A stretch of 9,541 nucleotides of DNA from Spirochaetota bacterium (GTDB lineage: Bacteria; Spirochaetota; JAHITG01): positions 1 to 9,541 of the forward strand of contig JAHITG010000358.1 of the NCBI GenBank assembly GCA_018817865.1, in the 5' to 3' direction. Position 1 is the stretch's first letter. Each line of letters begins with the position of its first letter. Made by a program: the position numbers and the translations under genes. Of this stretch, positions 1-6,495 are shown piece after piece. Below the pieces are notes generated by a model, which saw only the letters and a list, made by a program, of their open reading frames with translations, made no database searches and had not been told where the DNA came from.

Positions 1-915
1 AAGGATCCCGCCGGCATTATTTGTTTTAAACCGTACCCGGCCTGTTTTTTTATCAATATATGCCGGATCATTACATTCTTTTCCTGTCATTTTACCCACT
101 TCGAATCCCGCACCGATCTCGATCCCTTTTACCGCCCCAATAGACATGATACCGTGAGAGATCAATGCTGAAATCTTGTCAAAGACCGGTTCGCCCAATC
201 CTGCCGGAACACCTCTGGCGATCACCTCGATAACTCCTCCGGCCGTATCTCCCGCTTTCTTGATCTTGAGAATATCATCGATCATCACTTTAGCTTTCTC
301 CGGATCGGGACAGTTCAGGTCATTCTTTCTGTAATTCTTCTTTGCCATTTCGTATGTAACGGGCCCTGCTTTTATCCCATGGGATTCTATGACATATCCG
401 ACTACATCAATATTGAATTTGTCAAGAACAGCTTTAGCTACGGCACCGCCTGCTACACGGGATGCGGATTCTCGTCCCGATGCCCTGCCGGCCCCTACCC
501 AGTCGGCATGCTCGCCGTACTTTTTAAAAAAGGTATATTCGGCATGCCCCGGCCTCATGATATCCTTGTAAGAACCGTACTGATCGATATGTATATCCTG
601 GATATCCACATTGGGGATCAGAAGCCCTACAGGGGCTCCGGTCGTCAGGTCCTTTTCCATAACTCCGGAAAAGATATAAACTTTATCTATCTCCTTCCGT
701 GGGGAATCAAGTTTTGTCTGGCCCGGTTTTCGTTTATCAAGCTCTTTCTGGATCATATCCGGTGTAAGTTTAATTCCCGGGGGAACACCGTCCACGATCG
801 TGATCAATCCTCCAAATAGTTCTTTTGGAATTTTTAGGTTTTTCCGGAATCCTCCCGCATATGACTCACCGCAGGTAGTGATCCTGAAAAATCTTCCAAA
901 TGTATTGCCTGTCAT
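1..915 (-). CDS. aroC: Chorismate synthase, C-terminus cut by window edge
   Basis: Converts 5-enolpyruvylshikimate 3-phosphate to chorismate with reduced FMN, the last step of the shikimate pathway, in the cytoplasm. I read 305 in-frame codons from the ATG at 915 to the window edge. Full-length members have about 360-390 residues, so the C-terminal part is missing. Family landmarks are the N-terminal MTGNTFGRFFRITT, VDGVPPGI (41-48), RPGHAEYT (121-128, with the conserved His124), GAGRASGRESASRVAGGAVA (141-160), GVPAGLGEPVFD (235-246), MSIGAVKGIEIG (257-268) and TNNAGGIL at the edge. A strong Shine-Dalgarno AGGAGGA (921-927) sits 5 nt before the start. The gene follows aroA by 63 bp on the same strand, so it is probably co-transcribed. 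Oddity: the usual TTFGESH is TTCGESY here (Tyr19 where the catalytic His is expected), and about 14 extra residues (roughly 22-35) precede VDGVPPG. The reading frame is intact through this stretch. The family assignment is firm; activity of this variant is inferred. Confidence 0.95.
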   Translation of the reverse strand, partial: MTGNTFGRFFRITTCGESYAGGFRKNLKIPKELFGGLITIVDGVPPGIKLTPDMIQKELDKRKPGQTKLDSPRKEIDKVYIFSGVMEKDLTTGAPVGLLIPNVDIQDIHIDQYGSYKDIMRPGHAEYTFFKKYGEHADWVGAGRASGRESASRVAGGAVAKAVLDKFNIDVVGYVIESHGIKAGPVTYEMAKKNYRKNDLNCPDPEKAKVMIDDILKIKKAGDTAGGVIEVIARGVPAGLGEPVFDKISALISHGIMSIGAVKGIEIGAGFEVGKMTGKECNDPAYIDKKTGRVRFKTNNAGGIL

Positions 916-932
916 TGTATTCCTCCTGTTTG

Positions 933-961
933 AACAGTTTTTTATTAATTAATAAACTGTT
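933..961. repeat. AT-rich inverted repeat between aroA and aroC
   Basis: AACAGTTT (933-940) is perfectly inverted as AAACTGTT (954-961). The stem can extend inward by three more pairs after one T-T mismatch, leaving a small AT loop. It lies in the 63-bp aroA-aroC gap, 6 bp upstream of the aroC Shine-Dalgarno. In the aroA-aroC transcript it could form a hairpin that stabilises or segments the message. A regulator-binding palindrome is also possible. It has no following U-run in the direction of transcription, so it does not look like an intrinsic terminator. Function is inferred. Confidence 0.45.
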
Positions 962-978
962 TATTATTATATTCTCTT

Positions 979-2259
979 TCATTCTTCAATTAAATCAATA
1001 TTTCCATTACAGGACCTGATAAGGTCAAAAAAGCCGGGAAAGGTTATATTCACGGCCTCAGCCGTTTCAACAGTTGTCTCTCCCTTCGTAAGAAGTCCGG
1101 CTATAGTAAGCGCCATTACGATTCTATGGTCATCATGGCCAGTTAAAGTAGAGCCATGTAATCTGCTTTGATTTATTATGAGCCCATCTTCCATCTCCTC
1201 AATATCAGCTCCCATTTTAGATAATTCTTCCTTCATCGTCCTGATCCGGTCTGTCTCCTTTAACCGGGCTTGCGGAACATTCAAAAGCCTGGTCGTCCCT
1301 TTAGCAAAACAACCGACCACGGACATAACAGGCAGAGCATCCGGGATATCGTTCATATCGATATCGATCCCGTGGAGGGAACCTCCTGATATCCTGATAG
1401 AATCCGTGTCTTCATCAACATTAGCACCCATCTCTTTTAATATCTGTACGATCCTTTTATCTCCCTGAATATCAGACATATCAAGATTTTCCAGGATCAT
1501 CTCATTCTCAGACATGGCACCCAGAGCAAGGAAAAAAGAAGCAGAAGAAAAATCACCCGGAATGGTCTCTTTAAAAGGTTTATACGATTGATCTTTTTGT
1601 ATATTAAATCTTTTATATTCATCATTTTCATACATAATATTCTGTTTGTCAAGCCATTGTAATGTCATATCCACATAAGGCCTTTCATTCAATTTTAAAA
1701 CTGTGATCCGGGTATCCTTCTGATACAACGGTGCATTGATCAGAAGGGATGACAGATACTGGGAAGTAACAGCCTCGATCTCACATTCTCCTCCTGTGGC
1801 TTTACCTTTCACGCTGACAGGAGCTTTTCCATTGCCTTCAGTCGATATCACTTCCGCGCCAAGACTGTTCAAGGCATTGATCAGAGACCCCAGAGGCCGT
1901 TTCCTGATCTGATCATCTCCGGTAAAAACAGAAGAACCATTCAATAATGTAGCCATGGAAAGGCCTATCCGAAGAGTTGTACCTGAATTCCCGACATCAA
2001 TGATATTTTCAGGTACCTTCAGTTCTCCACCGGTCCCGGATATGATAATTTCATTATCTTTTATTTCTATCCCGGCTCCAAAAGCTCGGCACACATGTAT
2101 AGCAGATATTGTATCACTTGATAAAAGCGGGGCCTTAATGACAGACCGCCCGGATGCCAGGGAACCTATAAATACAGCCCTTATCGTGTGTGACTTTGAT
2201 CCGGGTACAATTATCCTGCCTTTACATTCTGATCGTTTGATCTTTACCTTCATTTTCAT
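979..2259 (-). CDS. aroA: 3-phosphoshikimate 1-carboxyvinyltransferase (EPSP synthase)
   Basis: Transfers the enolpyruvyl group of PEP to shikimate 3-phosphate, the sixth shikimate-pathway step, in the cytoplasm. The product has 426 residues, normal for the family. Visible motifs are GSKSHTIR (20-27; Lys22, Ser23 and Arg27 bind substrate), GNSGTTLR (90-97, the PEP/glyphosate loop), RPLGSLI (121-127), TSQYLSSLL (165-173), GDFSSASFFL (235-244), IPDALP (305-310, with Asp307 matching the E. coli catalytic Asp313), ARLKETDRI (331-339, Glu335 catalytic) and GHDDHRIVMAL (374-384). The loop residue after the conserved Arg is Ile98, where E. coli has Pro101. The Gly equivalent to E. coli Gly96 (Gly93) is kept, so glyphosate sensitivity cannot be settled by eye. 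The start is the ATG at 2259; Met3 at 2253 is an alternative. Neither has a clear Shine-Dalgarno, although an extended -10 promoter lies just upstream. It is followed by aroC on the same strand. Confidence 0.96.
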   Translation of the reverse strand: MKMKVKIKRSECKGRIIVPGSKSHTIRAVFIGSLASGRSVIKAPLLSSDTISAIHVCRAFGAGIEIKDNEIIISGTGGELKVPENIIDVGNSGTTLRIGLSMATLLNGSSVFTGDDQIRKRPLGSLINALNSLGAEVISTEGNGKAPVSVKGKATGGECEIEAVTSQYLSSLLINAPLYQKDTRITVLKLNERPYVDMTLQWLDKQNIMYENDEYKRFNIQKDQSYKPFKETIPGDFSSASFFLALGAMSENEMILENLDMSDIQGDKRIVQILKEMGANVDEDTDSIRISGGSLHGIDIDMNDIPDALPVMSVVGCFAKGTTRLLNVPQARLKETDRIRTMKEELSKMGADIEEMEDGLIINQSRLHGSTLTGHDDHRIVMALTIAGLLTKGETTVETAEAVNITFPGFFDLIRSCNGNIDLIEE

Positions 2260-2288
2260 ATCATTGTGTTAACATAAATTTGAAATTT

Positions 2289-2316
2289 AGTATAACAGAT
2301 AATATTTATAAATCAA
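2289..2316 (-). promoter_or_regulatory. Candidate sigma-70-type promoter of aroA-aroC
   Basis: On the minus strand the sequence reads TTGATT (2311-2316), a 16-bp spacer, then TATACT (2289-2294), with TG one base before the -10 box (extended -10). The -10 box matches 5 of 6 consensus bases and the -35 box 4 of 6. Transcription would start near 2282, giving a leader of roughly 22 nt before the aroA ATG at 2259. That fits the absence of a Shine-Dalgarno in such a short leader. It is a pattern match only. Confidence 0.6.
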
Positions 2317-2338
2317 CAACTTTTTGAGACACCCCCTG

Positions 2339-2373
2339 TTGATTGACTTTTTAATTCCATTTATTAATTTAAT
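2339..2373 (+). promoter_or_regulatory. Weak candidate promoter for the pullulanase gene
   Basis: Two overlapping poor matches exist on the plus strand. TTGATT (2339-2344) has TATTAA (2362-2367) after a 17-bp spacer. TTGACT (2343-2348) has TTTAAT (2368-2373) after 19 bp. Either would put the start just ahead of, or within, the palindrome at 2377-2445, so the hairpin would form in the 5' leader of the message. In such AT-rich DNA this is weak evidence. Confidence 0.3.
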
Positions 2374-2376
2374 AGA

Positions 2377-2445
2377 TGCCAGGTCTTAAGATTATAAATG
2401 ATTTGGGGTCAGACCCCCGAGATTAAACATTTTTAAGACCTGGCA
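2377..2445. repeat. REP-like nested palindrome in the pullulanase leader
   Basis: This is a 69-bp element with concentric dyad symmetry centred on base 2411. The outer arms TGCCAGGTCTTAA (2377-2389) and TTAAGACCTGGCA (2433-2445) match perfectly over 13 bp. The inner core GGGGTC-A-GACCCC (2405-2417) matches perfectly over 6+6 bp. Two nested palindromes with the same centre are unlikely by chance. The layout resembles REP/BIME units mobilised by REP-associated tyrosine transposases (IS200/IS605-like, RAYT), but no transposase is present in this window. The right arm ends 4 bp before the AGGAG ribosome-binding site (2450-2454) of the downstream gene, so a folded RNA could affect its translation. 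The structure is directly visible; origin and function are inferred. Confidence 0.75.
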
Positions 2446-2460
2446 CCTCAGGAGTATATT

Positions 2461-4941
2461 ATGTCTTTTATGAAGATATTCTCAGTGACCCTGCTTCTTC
2501 TTATCTGTATCAACAGTGCAGAAGCTGAGACCGTAACGGTCCATTACTACCGGTTTATCAAGGATTATGCAGAATGGAATCTGTGGATATGGCCCAAAGG
2601 TGCTGACGGCCGGATGCAGAAGGCTGACGGTTCAGATGCATTCGGGATGATATTTAAGATCGATCCGGGAGCCCTGAACGGCCCTGAAGAGATCGGTTTT
2701 ATAATAAGAAAAGGCAACTGGGAATCAAAGGACATTGACAGGGACCGTTTCTTAAATGTAAAAAAAGATCAGGAGTTCTGGCTCATCCAGGGTGATGAGA
2801 ACATATACTCATCAAAACCTTCCCTCACACCAAAAATAGTATCAGCTGTTCTGGATGGCAAAGATACAGTTAAAATAATATTATCAAAAAAAGTAAATTC
2901 AAAAGAGATAAACCCTAACACCGTAAAAATCCTTAATAAAAATAAAAAACCGGTCCAGATAAAGAAGATCTTTAAGGGATATATTATTCAGCCAATTGAT
3001 TCATTCAATATCACATTGAAAGAAGATCTCACCTTATCTGATGACCAGGCTGTTTATACGGTTCAGATCAAAGGTTTTCAGGAGAAGAATCTCATGATGG
3101 GAAAAGTACTATCGGATAACAAATTCTACTCGAAAAAAGATCTCGGCGTACTCTATAAAAAAGAGGCCTCTACCTTCAGGATCTTTGCCCCCACAGCAGT
3201 AAAGGTATCCCTGCAGATATATCAGTCCGTCACGGACACCGCACCCGAAACCTTTTTCCTGAATAAGGACGCAAAAGGGATATGGGAGGCAACGGTCAGC
3301 ATGGACCTCCACGGGAAATATTATACCTATAAGGTCTACCTGAAAGAGGAGAGTATTCCCAAAGAGGAGGTCGTGGATATCTATTCAAAATGCAATACCG
3401 GGAAGTATAACAGGGGAATGATCATCGATGATAAGACCCCGGTCTCCGGGTCACCCGGTTTTAACATTTCTGATTCCATCATTTATGAACTTCATATACG
3501 GGATTTTACCATAGATAAAAACTCCGGTATCAAGAACAGGGGCAAATTCCTCGGTATGACAGAATCAGGAAAAAAATTCAACGGCTTCAGCACAGGCCTG
3601 GACCATTTATCGGACCTCGGGGTTAATGTCGTGCAGATCATGCCCATTCAGGACTTTGATAATAATGAAGAGGATCAGAATACATATAACTGGGGGTATA
3701 TGCCTTCCAGTTTCAATTCCCCGGACGGATGGTTCGCCTCAGATAGTAAGGATGACTCCAGGGTCAGGGAATTCAAAAAAGCTGTAGATGTACTCCATAA
3801 AAAGGGGATCAAGGTGACCATGGACGTGGTCTATAACCATACTTCCCCCAATGCCAGCTTCCAGAAGATCGTTCCGGATTATTATTTCAGGATGAAACCG
3901 GACGGAAGTTTTTACAACGGCTCCGGGTGCGGAAATGAATTCCAGACTGAATTTCCCATGGCACAGAAATACATACTGGACTCCCTGAAATACTGGGTAA
4001 AGGAATATAAAATAGACGGTTTCCGGTTTGACCTGATGGGACTGATCGATATCGGCACAATGACCCTGATAGCGAAAGAACTGAAAAAGATAAATAAGAA
4101 TATTCTCGTATACGGGGAACCCTGGTCTGCCGGTGAAACCCCGACGAAGCAGACTTTGAAAGGAACCCAGAAAGGAAAAGGTTTTTCCGTTTTTAATGAT
4201 CATTTTCGCGACTCTATCAAAGGCAGTGTCTTTAATATGGACCCGGGATATATTCAGGGAAAGGCCGATGGGGATACCGTTACAAAGATCAAAAAAGGAA
4301 TAACGGGCAGCATTGATGATTTTACCTTGATCCCGTTGGAGAGTATCAATTATGTTGCCTGCCATGATAATCACACCCTCTGGGACAGGATCAATCTCTC
4401 TTTAAAACAGAACAATGATCCGGCGAATGATAATGAAAAAATAAAAAGAAACATGCAGAAACTGGCCGGGGCACTTGTGCTTCTCTCCCAGGGAATACCG
4501 TTCCTGCATTCCGGACAGGAGATGTGCCGTTCAAAAAAGGGGGATGAGAACAGCTACAATAAAGACGACTCCGTCAACCAGATCTACTGGAACCTGAAAG
4601 AAGAGTATAATGATGTATTCCAGTATTACAAGGGACTGATAGCCATTCGAAAAGCCCACCCCGCCTTTAAATTAAAGAAAGGAAGTACTGTAAAAAAGGA
4701 GTTGAAATTCATTGATGCCCCCTATGGATGCATTGCCTGGAGGATCAAAGACAGGAAAGACAAATGGAAGGATATCCTCATTCTGATCAACCCCCACCGA
4801 ACCGGCCAGGCCTTTTCCCTGCCCTCCGGTTCCTGGAAACAGGTTGTCAACGAAGAGAAGGCCGGGAACAGCATCCTGAAAAGATCGATCATGAATAAGA
4901 TCGATGTTGCCCCTGTCAGCCTTGCAGTAGTGTACAAGTAA
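2461..4941 (+). CDS. pulA: Secreted type I pullulanase (GH13, CBM41/CBM48)
   Basis: Predicted to hydrolyse alpha-1,6 branch links in pullulan, glycogen or starch outside the cytoplasm. The product has 826 residues. Residues 1-22 are a signal peptide with hydrophobic core LLLLICI and an AEA cleavage site. Next come a CBM41 starch-binding domain (about 23-118; HYYRFIKDYAEWNLWIWP, then IIRKGNWESKDIDRDRF), an N2-like domain (about 122-206), a CBM48 (about 228-300; FRIFAPTAVKVSL) and the GH13 barrel with a C-terminal beta domain. Catalytic regions are MDVVYNHTSP (454-463), DGFRFDLMG (519-527, nucleophile Asp524), YGEPWSAG (551-558, acid/base Glu553) and VACHDNHTLWD (632-642, Asp636). The usual YNWGYDP signature reads YNWGYMP (409-415). 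AGGAG (2450-2454), 6 nt before 2461, favours Met1 over Met4. A REP-like palindrome lies just upstream and a MITE-like element begins right after the stop. No sugar transporter or regulator is adjacent, so it appears to be a stand-alone gene. Confidence 0.93.
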   Translation: MSFMKIFSVTLLLLICINSAEAETVTVHYYRFIKDYAEWNLWIWPKGADGRMQKADGSDAFGMIFKIDPGALNGPEEIGFIIRKGNWESKDIDRDRFLNVKKDQEFWLIQGDENIYSSKPSLTPKIVSAVLDGKDTVKIILSKKVNSKEINPNTVKILNKNKKPVQIKKIFKGYIIQPIDSFNITLKEDLTLSDDQAVYTVQIKGFQEKNLMMGKVLSDNKFYSKKDLGVLYKKEASTFRIFAPTAVKVSLQIYQSVTDTAPETFFLNKDAKGIWEATVSMDLHGKYYTYKVYLKEESIPKEEVVDIYSKCNTGKYNRGMIIDDKTPVSGSPGFNISDSIIYELHIRDFTIDKNSGIKNRGKFLGMTESGKKFNGFSTGLDHLSDLGVNVVQIMPIQDFDNNEEDQNTYNWGYMPSSFNSPDGWFASDSKDDSRVREFKKAVDVLHKKGIKVTMDVVYNHTSPNASFQKIVPDYYFRMKPDGSFYNGSGCGNEFQTEFPMAQKYILDSLKYWVKEYKIDGFRFDLMGLIDIGTMTLIAKELKKINKNILVYGEPWSAGETPTKQTLKGTQKGKGFSVFNDHFRDSIKGSVFNMDPGYIQGKADGDTVTKIKKGITGSIDDFTLIPLESINYVACHDNHTLWDRINLSLKQNNDPANDNEKIKRNMQKLAGALVLLSQGIPFLHSGQEMCRSKKGDENSYNKDDSVNQIYWNLKEEYNDVFQYYKGLIAIRKAHPAFKLKKGSTVKKELKFIDAPYGCIAWRIKDRKDKWKDILILINPHRTGQAFSLPSGSWKQVVNEEKAGNSILKRSIMNKIDVAPVSLAVVYK

Positions 4942-4946
4942 AAAAA

Positions 4947-5165
4947 AATACCACAGAGTCACAGAGTCACAGAGAAAAAAAATCATAATTTTTTAAAATA
5001 GACCTATATTTAAATTTATGGATTTTTAAACTAATAAATAATCTTTTTTAATTTAATATTGGGAATGCTTTTTACTTATAACAGAAAAATCGAATAAACA
5101 TAATAGAATATTCAGAATATAAGTAAATTTTATATTTCTCTGTGTCTCTGTGCCTCTGTGGTATT
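4947..5165. mobile_element. MITE-like element with 31-bp terminal inverted repeats
   Basis: The left arm 4947-4977 and right arm 5135-5165 are inverted copies matching at 29 of 31 positions (differences at 4959 and 4967). Each arm contains three 8-bp units of the form N-CACAGAG, then AAA. The 157-bp core (4978-5134) has about 15% G+C by my count and no credible reading frame. Both sides are flanked by AAAAAA (4941-4946 and 5166-5171). This could be a target duplication, but a homopolymer is poor evidence. The element begins at the pulA stop codon (TAA 4939-4941). As RNA it could form a long stem that protects or ends the pulA message. On the minus strand the stem is followed by a run of eight or nine T, so it could also block antisense transcription. 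I recall similar CACAGAG-type repeats between genes in many environmental genomes, but could not search. Non-autonomous mobility is inferred. Confidence 0.7.
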
Positions 5166-5266
5166 AAAAAACCAGCTAAATCACCCAAAAAACAGCAAAA
5201 AATTCAAGAATGGGCCTCCATATACCGAAAATTATAGTAGGTGATCAAATTCAAGGCGGATAATGA
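5166..5266 (+). other. Leader of the amidase gene, no clear promoter
   Basis: This 101-bp stretch separates the MITE-like element from the amidase ATG. It holds the Shine-Dalgarno AGGCGGA (5254-5260) and a possible -10 box TATAGT (5233-5238), but no -35 box at a usable distance. The amidase therefore needs either a promoter not recognisable by eye, or read-through from pulA across the inverted repeats. An out-of-frame ATG at 5263-5265 overlaps the true start region. Confidence 0.35.
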
Positions 5267-6481
5267 ATGAAAAAACTCTCTTTAATGCTGATTCTGTTAG
5301 CTATTATTTCATGTACTGTTCTTCCACTATATGCGATGGATTACAGGATCGATTCCCATCTGATCAATAATGAAACTTACTATCCATTGTATAAAATTTT
5401 AAATATCCTTCACCTGGAAAGGCGTTATGACCATTATACACAAAAGCTGATCATCAAGGATAACGGGCGATACCTTTTCTTCTTTATCGATGAAGACACC
5501 ATCTACTATGAAAGAGAATCTATTTTACTTAAATCACCTCCAATAAGAGATAACGGCATAATTTATATACCAAAAGAGATGGTGGATCTTATCACACAAT
5601 GGAAGAGGGGTGATTTTCAGTTCAGCTACATTGACAGGAATTTCAAGATCAATGAAAAAGAGGAAGTCATTTATAAAGAAGATGTCCAAATAGCTGAAAA
5701 AGAGACCATCCCTGTAAAAGAAGAGACCGCCCTGAACTCCCATCAAAAAATAGTTACGACATCCCCCAGTCAGATCAAATTCATTGTAATTGATCCGGGA
5801 CACGGCGGTAAAGATCCCGGCGCTATCGGACAGAAGGCATTAAGGGAAAAGACCGTGGTGCTGAATGTCAGTCTCTATTTAAAGGATTATCTGAATGACA
5901 GGCTAAAGGACGTTAAGATCACCATGACCAGGGATGAAGATAACTTCATCACTTTAAATAAAAGGGCGAATATTGCCAACCAGTTCATTAAAAAGGATTC
6001 TACCGGGATCTTTATCAGTGTCCATGCAAATGCCTCCTACAATAAAAAATCCAGGGGTACAGAAACATTCGTCCTCTCACCGGTAGCTTCAGATGATGAA
6101 GCACGGGCAGTAGCAGCCATGGAGAACGGTATCATAGAATCGGAAAAAAGCAAAGTAGAACCCATAACAAAGATCCTGACCGGGATGCTCAGCTATGAAA
6201 ATATCCGTGAAAGCATCCAGCTTGCCGGATTCATTCAGGAGGGATATCACAGGAACCTGAAAGCGAATAAAAGAACAAAAGAAGTTAAAAAGGCTCTCTT
6301 CTATGTGCTGGAAGGGACCCTTATACCGGCTGTGCTGACGGAGATCGGATTCATTACTAATGAAAAAGAAGAAAAACTTTTAAGGTCAAAAGCTTACCAG
6401 AAAAAGATTGCCAAATCCATAGGTGAGGGTATTGTTGAGTTTATTAACTGGCATAATGCCAATAACGGTTTTATTCAGTAG
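5267..6481 (+). CDS. Exported N-acetylmuramoyl-L-alanine amidase (Amidase_3)
   Basis: A zinc amidase that cleaves the bond between N-acetylmuramic acid and L-alanine in peptidoglycan. It acts outside the cytoplasm in cell separation, wall turnover or sporulation-type remodelling. The product has 404 residues. Residues 1-23 form a signal peptide; cleavage may follow LYA (21-23), or Cys16 in AIISC may be a relaxed lipobox. Residues about 26-128 resemble the copper amine oxidase N-terminal-like substrate or wall-binding module (paired YYPLYKIL and IIYIPKEM strands). A charged Glu/Lys-rich linker (129-166) leads to the catalytic domain (171-396). Zinc ligands are His179 (DPGHGGKDPGA), Glu194 (LREKTV) and His253 (SVHANAS); the catalytic Glu359 lies in LTEIGFITN. 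AGGCGGA (5254-5260) 6 nt upstream fixes the start. It is convergent with ruvA, with stops 14 bp apart. Whether it is an AmiC-type or CwlD-type enzyme cannot be decided, so no symbol is given. Confidence 0.93.
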   Translation: MKKLSLMLILLAIISCTVLPLYAMDYRIDSHLINNETYYPLYKILNILHLERRYDHYTQKLIIKDNGRYLFFFIDEDTIYYERESILLKSPPIRDNGIIYIPKEMVDLITQWKRGDFQFSYIDRNFKINEKEEVIYKEDVQIAEKETIPVKEETALNSHQKIVTTSPSQIKFIVIDPGHGGKDPGAIGQKALREKTVVLNVSLYLKDYLNDRLKDVKITMTRDEDNFITLNKRANIANQFIKKDSTGIFISVHANASYNKKSRGTETFVLSPVASDDEARAVAAMENGIIESEKSKVEPITKILTGMLSYENIRESIQLAGFIQEGYHRNLKANKRTKEVKKALFYVLEGTLIPAVLTEIGFITNEKEEKLLRSKAYQKKIAKSIGEGIVEFINWHNANNGFIQ

Positions 6482-6495
6482 ATCAGACCGTAAAA

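Noticed and set aside
379..819. A 146-codon open frame on the plus strand opposite aroC
   Set aside because: The minus strand here carries unmistakable chorismate synthase motifs; the plus-strand product is low-complexity and resembles nothing.
3739..4374. A 211-codon open frame antisense to pulA
   Set aside because: It lies opposite the conserved GH13 catalytic region, has no recognisable domain and no ribosome-binding site I can support. It is a by-product of pulA codon usage.
4947..4977. Possible CRISPR or tandem-repeat array from the CACAGAG units
   Set aside because: Units are only 8 bp with no spacers and occur three per arm, inverted at the other end; this is a terminal inverted repeat, not an array.
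5263..5265. ATG at 5263 as start of the amidase
   Set aside because: It is in a different frame from the signal peptide and catalytic domain; the ATG at 5267 has proper spacing to AGGCGGA.
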